Below, in pieces: positions 1-6,328 of a stretch of 20,797 nucleotides of DNA (position 1 is its first letter; each line of letters opens with the position of its first letter). Origin of the DNA: 66-474 sp040388785 (lineage in GTDB: Bacteria > Pseudomonadota > Gammaproteobacteria > Xanthomonadales > Rhodanobacteraceae). A program made the position numbers and the translations under genes. The stretch spans positions 1 through 20,797 of the forward strand of contig JAZKBD010000017.1 in the NCBI GenBank assembly GCA_040388785.1. The letters run 5' to 3'. The notes beneath the pieces were generated by a model. That model was given only the letters and a program-made list of their open reading frames with translations, searched no databases and was not told where the DNA came from.

Positions 1-789
1 AGCGCACGCTCGCGGAAAGGCAGGTGCCGTTCGAGGTGCCGCGCGGCGAGGAGCTCGCGCCGCGCCTCGCCGCCGTGCTGGAAGTCGTCTACCTGATCTT
101 CAACGAGGGCTACACCGCGACCGCGGGCGATGACTGGGCGCGGCCCGCGCTGTGCGAGGAAGCCATGCGGCTGGGCCGCGTGCTGGCGGGCCTTGCGCCG
201 CGCGAACCGGAAGTGCACGGACTGGTCGCGTTGATGGAAATCCAGGCGTCGCGTCTGCACGCGCGCACCGCGGCCGACGGCTCACCGATCTTGCTGCTGG
301 ACCAGGATCGCGCGCGCTGGGATCGCTTGCTGATCCGTCGCGGGCTGGCGTCGCTGCAACGCGCGGAACAGNNNNNNNNNNCGGGCGCGCGAACTCGGCG
401 GCGCCGGCGGCTTTTACGCGTTGCAGGCCGCGATCGCCGCATGCCATGCGCGGGCGCTGCGCGCGGAGGACACCGACTGGAAGCAGATCGCGTCGCTGTA
501 TGCGCGCCTCGCGGAAGTCGCGCCGTCGCCCGTGGTGGAACTGAACCGCGCGGTCGCGGTGTCGATGGACGAAGGTCCGGAAGCCGCGCTGCAACTGGTC
601 GATGCACTGCAGAAGGAACGCGCGCTGCGTGATTACCATCTGCTGCCCAGCGTGCGTGGCGACCTGTTGTTCAAGCTGGGCCGTCGCGACGAAGCGCGCG
701 CGGAATTCGAACGCGCAGCAACGCTCACCGGCAACGCGCGCGAATCGGAATTGCTGCGCCGGCGTGCCGAGGCGTGCGGAGATGAATAG
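1..789 (+). CDS. ECF42-type RNA polymerase sigma factor, C-terminal part (5' truncated, interrupted by assembly gap)
   Basis: This is the C-terminal half of an ECF sigma factor of the ECF42 (DUF6596-containing) group, which directs RNA polymerase to a small regulon. Only the part after the sigma-2/sigma-4 DNA-binding regions is present. Reading in the frame that starts at base 3 gives VPFEVP, then VVYLIFNEGY, then LLLDQDRARWD. These are hallmarks of the long helical/TPR-like C-terminal extension of this group. After the ten-N gap the protein resumes one frame over, with YALQAAIAACHARA, PSPVVELNRAVAVSM and LRDYHLLPSVRGDLL, and ends at TAG 787-789. The frame break coincides exactly with the Ns, so it is most likely an assembly artefact and not a pseudogene. 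The YciI/DGPF gene just downstream is the classic genomic partner of ECF42 factors, which supports the call. The start lies outside the window. Confidence 0.9.
372..381. other. Assembly gap (10 N) inside the sigma-factor gene
   Basis: Ten Ns join two contigs. The coding frame before the gap (codons starting at 24, 27 and so on) and after it (codons starting at 382, 385 and so on) differ by one base, so ten is a placeholder and not the true length. The left flank ends in RAEQ and the right flank starts RAREL. Both could align with the same stretch of the family, so the true gap may be only a few bases or even an unresolved overlap. Confidence 0.95.
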
Positions 790-805
790 TGCTCGATTTG
801 TCCTG

Positions 806-1000
806 TCGTCATTCCGGGGCCGCCCGCGCTTTTTGCGGGCGGAACCCGACTGCGTTTGCAGGATTGCAAACGCGAACGCCGCAGACGGCGCGTAGCGCGA
901 GCGCCATGTATGGCGCGAGTCAATCCATCTTGATCTTCGTACGTTGCTCGAAAGCAAAAATGGATTCCGGATCGCGGCTGCGCCGCGTCCGGAATGACGA
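806..1000. repeat. 195-bp MITE-like structured intergenic repeat with 12-bp perfect inverted ends
   Basis: The segment is bounded by a perfect 12-bp inverted repeat, TCGTCATTCCGG at 806-817 and CCGGAATGACGA at 989-1000. Inside are several consecutive hairpins: 820-827/835-842 (CCGCCCGC with its complement), 852-860/865-873 (GCGTTTGCA with its complement), 877-881/886-890, and 901-906/911-916. A final imperfect hairpin at 967-992 forms the right end. A shorter inverted pair, AATCCAT at 922-928 and ATGGATT at 960-966, is nested within. The ends resemble the dispersed palindromes beginning CGTCATTCC that are frequent in many proteobacterial genomes. There is no convincing coding potential. It fills the space between the sigma factor and its YciI partner. 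No second copy was seen in this window, so the mobile or dispersed nature is inferred. Confidence 0.6.
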
Positions 1001-1035
1001 GCAAAATCCAAAATCTTCTGAACCGGAGAGTAGTG

Positions 1036-1392
1036 ATGGCCTACATGCTGTTTGTCGCAGAACCCCGCGGCCAGCGCGCCGAGCGCAGCGAGGAGGAGGG
1101 CAAGGCGGTCTACCAGCGCATGCTGGACTACGCCGATGAACTCAAGTCACGCGGCGTGCTGCGCGCGTATTCATCATTGCGGAACGATTCCGAAGGCCAG
1201 CGCCTGCAGATCCGCGACGGCAAACGGTCCTTGCGCGACGGTCCGTTCGCGGAAGCACGCGAAATGATCGGCGGATTTTTCCTGGTCGATTGCGCGACGC
1301 GCGAAGAAGCGGTTGAACTCGCCGGCTTGTGCCCCGCCGCCGAGTGGGCGACCATGGAAGTGCGCGAAACCGGGCCGTGTTACCTGGGCTGA
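1036..1392 (+). CDS. YciI/DGPF-family protein (sigma-factor partner)
   Basis: This is a 118-residue single-domain protein of the YCII-related (DGPF) family, a dimeric ferredoxin-like fold. The first residues MAYMLFVAEP and the central LRDGPFAEAREMIGGFFLVD contain the eponymous DGPF motif, followed by EEAVELAG and a final VEVRE-like strand (MEVRETGP). The start at 1036 is chosen because GGAGAG lies at 1025-1030 with good spacing and the protein then matches the family's usual beginning. An upstream in-frame ATG at 994 lies inside the repeat. Genes of this family typically sit beside ECF42 sigma factors and are thought to be their targets or regulators. The biochemical role is not established. 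It converges with the OsmC-like gene, with only four bases between the two stop codons. Confidence 0.88.
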   Translation: MAYMLFVAEPRGQRAERSEEEGKAVYQRMLDYADELKSRGVLRAYSSLRNDSEGQRLQIRDGKRSLRDGPFAEAREMIGGFFLVDCATREEAVELAGLCPAAEWATMEVRETGPCYLG

Positions 1393-1396
1393 TGGC

Positions 1397-1813
1397 TCAA
1401 GCGGCCGGCGCCCGCCATGCGACCCGTTGCACAGGGCAGCCGGCCCTGAGCGTGTTGTGGACTTCGGCCAGCCGGTCGGTTTCGGACAACAGATGTTCCA
1501 ATTGATCCGCGGATGCCCGTGACTCGACCCTGGCCGAATAGGTGATGGATTCGGCCGCGAGCCCGACACCGTTGAAGCGGGCGCTGGCAACGACCTCGCA
1601 GGCGTCGATGGCGATGCCGAGGCGCTCCGCTTCCCGGTACAAGTCGTTGCAATAGCAGGTCGCGAGGGCGGCCATCAGAAGCTCGCCGCCATTGATGGCC
1701 GATCCGCCCCCGCTGGCCTTGGCGGACACGTCCAGCGATTGCGCCTTGCCGGCGGTGCGCACGCTCACCTCGTGCGTGCTCGATCGGTTTCGGATATGCG
1801 CCGAAATTTCCAT
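1397..1813 (-). CDS. OsmC/Ohr-family protein (peroxide detoxification type)
   Basis: This is a 138-residue cytoplasmic protein of the OsmC/Ohr superfamily, whose members reduce organic hydroperoxides with a pair of cysteines. Family features are GGGSAINGGELLMAALATCYCNDL around residues 35-58, with the first candidate redox cysteine at C53, and LRAGCPVQRV near the end, with the second at C126. The length is normal for the family. The start at 1813 is preferred over an ATG seven codons upstream because GGGGAG precedes it by about seven bases. It lies 81 bp downstream of the GFA-family gene on the same strand and may be co-transcribed with it. Whether it acts on peroxides or belongs to the less characterised OsmC-like branch cannot be told from sequence alone. 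Confidence 0.88.
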   Translation of the reverse strand: MEISAHIRNRSSTHEVSVRTAGKAQSLDVSAKASGGGSAINGGELLMAALATCYCNDLYREAERLGIAIDACEVVASARFNGVGLAAESITYSARVESRASADQLEHLLSETDRLAEVHNTLRAGCPVQRVAWRAPAA

Positions 1814-1894
1814 GCACGATCTCCCCGTATGCATCTTTGTCAGCGGCCCCTCCGAATCGCGGCGCGCATGCCGAGTGCGAAAGGAGGCACCCGC

Positions 1895-2281
1895 TCAGTC
1901 GAGAAATTTCCATGTATCCGCCCCATCGAAGCGCCTGACGCGTACGGACTCGAGGAGCGCCGGCTCGAAATTGCGCAGGTTCACCCCATGGCGCGCGCCA
2001 GGCGCGGGTTCAAGCGGCTGCCAATGGGTAACGATGCCGCACGTCTTGCAGCGCACATTCCTCAGGGTTCGATCGCCCCAGATGTAGCTTTCCGTGCTTT
2101 CGGGATGGCCCTGGATGGACACTGTTCCGAACGGGTAATAAGCCCATATTCCGCCCGTGCGCCGGCACAACGAACAGTTGCAACTCGTGGCTTCAACGGG
2201 CGCCGCCGGCAGGGTCAGGCGCACTGCTCCGCAATGGCAGCGTCCCTGCAGCGATGGCGTTGGCTGTTCGTGATTCATCAT
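1895..2281 (-). CDS. GFA (CENP-V/glutathione-dependent formaldehyde-activating enzyme-like) zinc protein
   Basis: This is a 128-residue protein of the GFA family, a small beta-fold that binds zinc through clustered cysteines. Visible ligands are CHC at residues 15-17, C34/C36/C39 in SCNCSLCRR, and C78/C81 in VRCKTCG. HWQPL and the C-terminal VRRFDGADTWKFLD are also typical. The founding member was proposed to condense formaldehyde with glutathione, but most family members are uncharacterised. Two adjacent ATGs open the gene. AGGAG at 2286-2290 serves either, with the second (2278) having the better spacing. It is followed on the same strand by the OsmC-like gene, so a small detoxification operon is plausible but inferred. 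Confidence 0.88.
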   Translation of the reverse strand: MMNHEQPTPSLQGRCHCGAVRLTLPAAPVEATSCNCSLCRRTGGIWAYYPFGTVSIQGHPESTESYIWGDRTLRNVRCKTCGIVTHWQPLEPAPGARHGVNLRNFEPALLESVRVRRFDGADTWKFLD

Positions 2282-2423
2282 CTTTCTCCTGGCGCGAATC
2301 GCCTGGCAAGCTTCCCGCTCGTTCTACATCCCAAGGCAAGACTGCTGTGCGGGGCGCGAGAATCCATTTCGCCCGTCCATGTCGTGATTGGGTGCTTGGC
2401 GTCGCGCATAAAACGGCGGCACC

Positions 2424-2909
2424 TCAATGCTTCTCATCCGGCTCCGCCGGGCTGCCCTTGTCGAACACCACGCGCCAGACGCCCGGCGCTTCGCGGCGCC
2501 AGATCGAGTTGAAGCGGCCGATGACCTTGCCGTTCGGATCGCGTACGAGCCCGGTGCTCAGCGCCAGCGTGCCGGATTGCAGGACTTCCACGCGGTCGGG
2601 TTCCCACGAGAACGGTGCGGTCTTGCTTTTGAAGAACCGCGACCAAGCGGCAATCACTTTTTTCTTCCCGCGCAGCACGCCAACGCCGTCGAAGAAAATT
2701 GCTTCATCGGAAACGTGGGTGGCGAATGCGGAAACATTGCGGTCTGCCATCGATTTGGCGAACGCGCGCTCGGCGGCGAAAACTTGTTGCTGCGGTGAAT
2801 CGGGCGCCGAGGTGGCAGCTTGCCATGGCACAACCAGCAGCATCGCCAATGCAAGGCACATTGCGATGCGGGGCACGAGATTGCGACGGCGGAAGTCGGT
2901 GGGGTTCAT
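2424..2909 (-). CDS. Exported SnoaL/DUF4440-like (NTF2-fold) protein
   Basis: This 161-residue protein begins with a basic stretch and a hydrophobic segment (IAMCLALAMLLVVPWQ, about residues 16-31) that ends in an A-x-S-A-type signal-peptidase region, so it is probably periplasmic. The remainder looks like an NTF2/SnoaL-like cone: QQQVFAAERAFAKSMADRN, then FATHVSDEAIFFDGVGVLRGKKKV, then GTLALSTGLVRDPNGKVIGRFNSIWRRE and VWRVVFDKG, as in DUF4440 proteins. No specific catalytic function can be assigned. The ATG at 2909 is preceded by AAGGTG as ribosome binding site. It is transcribed divergently from the exported FDFxxGDWD protein gene at 3126. Confidence 0.8.
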   Translation of the reverse strand: MNPTDFRRRNLVPRIAMCLALAMLLVVPWQAATSAPDSPQQQVFAAERAFAKSMADRNVSAFATHVSDEAIFFDGVGVLRGKKKVIAAWSRFFKSKTAPFSWEPDRVEVLQSGTLALSTGLVRDPNGKVIGRFNSIWRREAPGVWRVVFDKGSPAEPDEKH

Positions 2910-3125
2910 GGCGCACCTTGGCCGGGTGTGGACTTCGGCGGAGCATACTTCAATGCGGGCGCAAGAGCGGGTGCGCTCATCGCAACAGACCGGCAGCGGG
3001 CAGGGACGAGTTTGCGGACAAATCAGGGCGTGCTTTGCGGCGATGACCGATCCCCGGATGGCCCTTCGTTACACTGCGACGAAATCTGAAGTCGAACGTT
3101 TGCCTTCACCACTGCAGAGGTATCC
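2910..3125. promoter_or_regulatory. Divergent intergenic region between two exported-protein genes
   Basis: These 216 bp separate the starts of the DUF4440-like gene (minus) and the FDFxxGDWD gene (plus), so both promoters should be here. For the plus gene TACACT at 3070-3075 is a possible -10 element about 50 bp before its ATG, but no matching -35 hexamer is visible. No operator-like palindrome or small gene was recognised. Confidence 0.35.
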
Positions 3126-3650
3126 ATGCGCCCTTGCCGTCGATTGCTGGTGTTCGCGCTGTTTGCCGTCGTCACAACGCCGCTGTTTGGGGCCGGGCAC
3201 GCCGCCGGAGCGTGCAGCGCGCCGGTGTACCGCCAGTTCGACTTCTTCGCGGGCGACTGGGACACGTATGACGTGCAGGCGAAGGACAAGGTCGTCGCGC
3301 GCAACACCGTGAAGATGATCCTCGATGGCTGCGTGATCCACGAAGACTATCGCCAGAACGATGGCCTGCATGGCGAAAGCTACAGTTTGTACGACGCCGC
3401 CCGCAAGGTCTGGCACCAGAGCTGGGTCACCAATCGCGGCGACTTGTTGCTGCTGGATGGCGGCATGCAGGGCGACCGCATGGTGTTCAGGGGCATCGAG
3501 CGGGAGGCCGGCAAGCCCGATGCGCTGGTGCGCGCGGCGTGGTACCGGCAGGGCGACGGCGTGCGCGAAACCGCAGAACGGTCGCTGGATGGCGGCAAGA
3601 CGTGGAAGACCGAGTTCGACATTTTGTTCAAGCCGCATCGCCCGATGTAG
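3126..3650 (+). CDS. Exported FDFxxGDWD-motif protein (DUF1579-like, lipocalin-like), function unknown
   Basis: This 174-residue protein starts with a signal peptide (basic MRPCRR, then LLVFALFAVVTTPLF, with cleavage likely after the AGHAAGA region). The mature part opens with YRQFDFFAGDWDTYD, the motif typical of a widespread family of exported small beta-barrel (lipocalin-like) proteins often called DUF1579-like. Later strands include IHEDYRQNDGLHGESYSLYD, KVWHQSWVTNRGDLLLLDG and ETAERSLDGGKTWKTEFDILFKP. Ligand and function are unknown. AGAGG a few bases before the ATG supports the start. It is monocistronic and followed by a short hairpin. Confidence 0.78.
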   Translation: MRPCRRLLVFALFAVVTTPLFGAGHAAGACSAPVYRQFDFFAGDWDTYDVQAKDKVVARNTVKMILDGCVIHEDYRQNDGLHGESYSLYDAARKVWHQSWVTNRGDLLLLDGGMQGDRMVFRGIEREAGKPDALVRAAWYRQGDGVRETAERSLDGGKTWKTEFDILFKPHRPM

Positions 3651-3756
3651 GCGCGCGCTTGCGTGCGCGTGGAACCCATCCCCACCAGCGCTACGCGCTC
3701 GGCCTGCGGCCGCCTCACCTTGAAGGAGAGGGCTTGAGCGCCGCAATGCGAGACGC
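3651..3756. other. Intergenic spacer with GC hairpin after the stop codon
   Basis: A GC-rich imperfect hairpin at about 3652-3669 (CGCGCGC, loop TTGC, GTGCGCG) immediately follows the stop of the FDFxxGDWD gene and could end its transcript, although no T-tract follows. The rest has no coding signal on either strand that I trust. Its minus-strand reading extends the WYL gene frame-shifted and looks like degenerate repeat sequence. Confidence 0.35.
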
Positions 3757-4710
3757 CTACGTAGCCGCGAGCTTTTGCAGCCGCGCCGCATGAGTGAGCA
3801 ATTCCTTGCGCAATCTCTGCGGCGTGCGGATTTCGAACTCGAACGGGACGCGCGCAAGCTGACGCGCGAACCATGCCAGATCATCGGTGCGCACGTGCAG
3901 CAGCACGCCATTGTCTGCTGTTTCGAGCAAACCGATCGCCGGCGAAAACGCCTCGCGCGCCCTGGCCATGTCGGTGTGCAGCAACACTTCGACGCGGTGC
4001 GCGCGCGGCAGCGTCGCGATGCTGCGGTTCAACCACTCCAGCACGTTGAAAGCCTTGGGCCGAATGAATCGGGCCGCCAGCGGCTGCAACTCGATTATTC
4101 GGTCGACGCGAAATCCGCGCACGCCGTGGCGCAAGTGACAGTAGCCGACCGCATACCAGGCGCCGCCGCGGAAGCCGAGGCCATAGGTATCGAAATCGCG
4201 CCGGCTTTCCTCGCCCTGCGCGGAGCGGTAATGCAGGTGCACGCGCTCGGACGCGTGCGCCGCGTGCGTCAGCAGCATCAGCGCTGTGGCGTTTGCATGC
4301 GCAGCCGACACCCCGGGCGATTCGATCGAAACGGTGGTTTCCACCGCGCGCAAGCGTCGCTTCAGTGAATCGGGCATCACGCGTTCCAGCTTGGCCTGTG
4401 CGCTCGCCAGCGCCGATTCGCCCGCGTGCAGGCCGAGGCTGCGCGTCGCCAGCAGACCCATCGACAGCGCCAGTGCTTCCGCGTCGGTGAACATCATCGG
4501 CGGCAGTTTGAAGCCCGCCACCAGCATGTACGCGCCGTGGCGGCCGCGTTCGGTGGTGATCGGAATCCCAAGTTCTTCCAGCAGCACGATGTAGCGGCGC
4601 AACGTGCGCACGTCGACGTTGATGCGTTGCGCGAGTTCGGGCCCGCTGATGCGGCCGCGGCTCTGCAGCAGCTCCAGGACGGCCAGCACGCGGGTCGTGG
4701 GGTGGGGCAT
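3757..4710 (-). CDS. YafY-type transcriptional regulator (HTH + WYL domain)
   Basis: This is a 317-residue DNA-binding regulator. Residues 1-60 form a DeoR/HTH_11-type winged helix (TRVLAVLELLQSRGRISGPELAQRINVDVRTLRRYI, shown in two parts: TRVLAVLELLQSRGRISG and ELAQRINVDVRTLRRYI). Residues about 140-220 form the WYL domain, with the signature region GGAWYAVGYCHLRHGVRGFRVDRI (W-Y then FRVDRI). A WCX-like C-terminal domain ends with VPFEFEIRTPQRLRKELL. WYL domains are ligand-sensing modules, and regulators of this class often control a divergent neighbour. Here that neighbour is the NIPSNAP-like gene at 4797, and a perfect inverted repeat lies between them. The ATG at 4710 has no clear Shine-Dalgarno. 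TAGACT about 7 bases upstream on this strand could even make it leaderless. Confidence 0.9.
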   Translation of the reverse strand: MPHPTTRVLAVLELLQSRGRISGPELAQRINVDVRTLRRYIVLLEELGIPITTERGRHGAYMLVAGFKLPPMMFTDAEALALSMGLLATRSLGLHAGESALASAQAKLERVMPDSLKRRLRAVETTVSIESPGVSAAHANATALMLLTHAAHASERVHLHYRSAQGEESRRDFDTYGLGFRGGAWYAVGYCHLRHGVRGFRVDRIIELQPLAARFIRPKAFNVLEWLNRSIATLPRAHRVEVLLHTDMARAREAFSPAIGLLETADNGVLLHVRTDDLAWFARQLARVPFEFEIRTPQRLRKELLTHAARLQKLAAT

Positions 4711-4724
4711 GCGTGCAGTCTAAT

Positions 4725-4755
4725 CCGAATCAGGACGTGAATTGCCCTGATTCGG
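4725..4755. promoter_or_regulatory. Perfect 10-bp inverted repeat, candidate operator of the WYL regulator
   Basis: CCGAATCAGG at 4725-4734 and CCTGATTCGG at 4746-4755 are exact reverse complements separated by 11 bp, so the half-site centres are 21 bp apart (two helical turns). The site lies in the 86-bp divergent region, 15 bp upstream of the regulator's ATG and 42 bp before the NIPSNAP-like gene. This is the expected geometry for a dimeric regulator controlling both directions. Binding itself is inferred. Confidence 0.6.
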
Positions 4756-4796
4756 CTTTAGCGTACTCGCCGGAATCGAGCCGACCGGAGATCGCG

Positions 4797-5648
4797 ATGT
4801 CCCGTCTTTCAACCCTGCTGCTTGGAGTCCTTTGCATGAGTACGTTCATGACCGCTGCGCACGCGGGCACCACTACGCGTGCCGTACCGGAGAGCGTCGC
4901 GCATCTGGACAACTACCAAGTGGTCGAGTTGCGCCGCTACGACATCGCGCCCGGCCAGCGCGACCGCTTCGTGCGTTATTTCGATGCGTATTTTCCGGAG
5001 GCATTCGAACAACTGGATTGCATGGTGTTCGGGCAATTCGAGGATCGCGCGGCGCCCACCAAGTTCGTCTGGCTGCGCGGTTATCGCGACATCAACGCGC
5101 GCCCGGTCGCGGACGCGGCGTTCTACTACGGACCGGTGTGGCGCGAGCACCGGGTCAAGGTGAATGCGTTGTTCCCGGGTGCGAGCGACAACGTGCTGTT
5201 GTTGCGGCCGCTGAACGCGAGCACCGGTGTCACGGTGTTGCCCGCCGTCGATCCGGTCGATGAACCGCACGGCGCGGGCGGCGTGGCGGTGGCGCAGATC
5301 TTTGCGGTGAAGAAAGGTGACGAAGATGCATTCGCCGAACGTGCGGAAGCCGCGTTCACACGCTACGCGAACGCTCAGGTGCATCCCGCGGGCGTGCTGG
5401 TGACCCTGGACGTGCCGAACAACTTTCCGCAGTTGCCGATCCGCACCGACGGGCCGTTTTTGGTCTGGCTGGGCGTCATCGAAAACGACGCGGCGCTGAA
5501 AATTTTCGAAGCGCGGGCGTCGCAGGTCGAACGTTCGCTCGAAGATACCGGCATGTTGCGCGGCACGTCCGAGCGGCTGGTGCTGGATCCGACGCCGCGC
5601 TCGCGCCTGCGCTGGTGGCCCGCCGCGGATACGAAAACCACGCCATGA
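4797..5648 (+). CDS. Exported NIPSNAP-like protein (two dimeric alpha/beta-barrel-like halves)
   Basis: This 283-residue protein begins with a signal peptide (MSRLSTLLLGVLCMSTFMTA, with cleavage near AHAG). The first half, YQVVELRRYDIAPGQRDRF followed by FEDRAAPTKFVWLRGYRD and FYYGPVWREHR, matches the NIPSNAP domain. The second half (GGVAVAQIFAVKKGDEDAFAE to FLVWLGVIENDAALKIFEA) looks like a diverged second copy of the same fold. NIPSNAP-type proteins have no single known activity. The start at 4797 is preferred over an in-frame ATG at 4713 because CCGGAG precedes it and the signal peptide then starts at residue 1. The stop overlaps the ATG of the LysE-type exporter (ATGA, 5645-5648), so the two are translationally coupled. 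It is divergent from the WYL regulator, its probable controller. Confidence 0.82.
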   Translation: MSRLSTLLLGVLCMSTFMTAAHAGTTTRAVPESVAHLDNYQVVELRRYDIAPGQRDRFVRYFDAYFPEAFEQLDCMVFGQFEDRAAPTKFVWLRGYRDINARPVADAAFYYGPVWREHRVKVNALFPGASDNVLLLRPLNASTGVTVLPAVDPVDEPHGAGGVAVAQIFAVKKGDEDAFAERAEAAFTRYANAQVHPAGVLVTLDVPNNFPQLPIRTDGPFLVWLGVIENDAALKIFEARASQVERSLEDTGMLRGTSERLVLDPTPRSRLRWWPAADTKTTP

Positions 5649-6280
5649 GCCACGCCGCCGACCTGTTGCTGTTTGCGGTGCTGGTGTTCGGCATCGTCGT
5701 GCTGCCGGGCCTCGACATGGCCTTCGTGATGGGCAGTTCGCTCACGGGCGGACGCCGGCACGGCCTCGCGGCGGTCGCGGGCATCGCTGCGGGTGGCGTC
5801 TGCCACGTGGTGATGACGACGCTCGGGATCGGCGTGTTGTTGAAGGTGATTCCCGCGGCGTTCAATGCGTTGCTGCTGGCCGGCGCACTTTACATCGCGT
5901 GGATCGGCATCTCGCTGCTGCGCGCGGATTCGGCCTTCGGCATGCAGGCGCAAGGCGGCGCGATGTCGGCGTGGACGACGTTCCGTCGCGGCGCACTGAC
6001 GAGCTTGATGAATCCGAAGGCGTATCTGTTCATGCTGGCGGTCTTCCCGCAATTCCTGCATGCGCAATACGGGCCGCTGTGGTCGCAAGCATTGGCACTG
6101 TGGGTGATCATCGCAGTCACCCAGATCACGGTGTACGGCGCGGTGGCGATCGCCGCGACGCAGGCACGCGGTTGGCTGGTGCGACGGCCCGGCGCGGGCA
6201 TGCTGGCTGCACGCGCGGTCGGCGTGGTGCTGGTCGGTGCCGCGTTGCTCACCGGGTTCGAGGGCTGGCGTTCGCTGTAA
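5645..6280 (+). CDS. LysE/RhtB-family amino-acid or metabolite exporter
   Basis: This is a 211-residue inner-membrane protein of the LysE superfamily, whose members export amino acids and related small molecules. The N-terminal signature region LLPGLDMAFVMGSSLTGGRRHGLAA (PG-x-D/N then G-R-x-x-G) and the following AGIAAGGVCHVV are characteristic. About six hydrophobic segments are visible, along with the conserved LTSLMNPKAYLFMLAVFPQF (NPKA motif) near residues 118-137. The substrate is unknown. The start is fixed by the 4-nt ATGA overlap with the upstream NIPSNAP-like gene, which indicates co-translation. Co-regulation by the divergent WYL regulator is likely, and the pair may handle a common compound, but that is inference. 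Confidence 0.88.
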   Translation: MSHAADLLLFAVLVFGIVVLPGLDMAFVMGSSLTGGRRHGLAAVAGIAAGGVCHVVMTTLGIGVLLKVIPAAFNALLLAGALYIAWIGISLLRADSAFGMQAQGGAMSAWTTFRRGALTSLMNPKAYLFMLAVFPQFLHAQYGPLWSQALALWVIIAVTQITVYGAVAIAATQARGWLVRRPGAGMLAARAVGVVLVGAALLTGFEGWRSL

Positions 6281-6328
6281 TCGCGCGGCGACAATGCGCG
6301 AAATGTTTTCGCCACTCAGGGAAATTCG

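Noticed and set aside
3070..3075. TACACT as promoter of the FDFxxGDWD gene
   Set aside because: No -35 hexamer at a suitable distance, so it is mentioned only as a weak candidate within the intergenic entry.
4713..4796. N-terminal extension of the NIPSNAP-like protein
   Set aside because: It would run through the inverted repeat and push the signal peptide to residue 29. The ribosome binding site and signal peptide fit ATG 4797.
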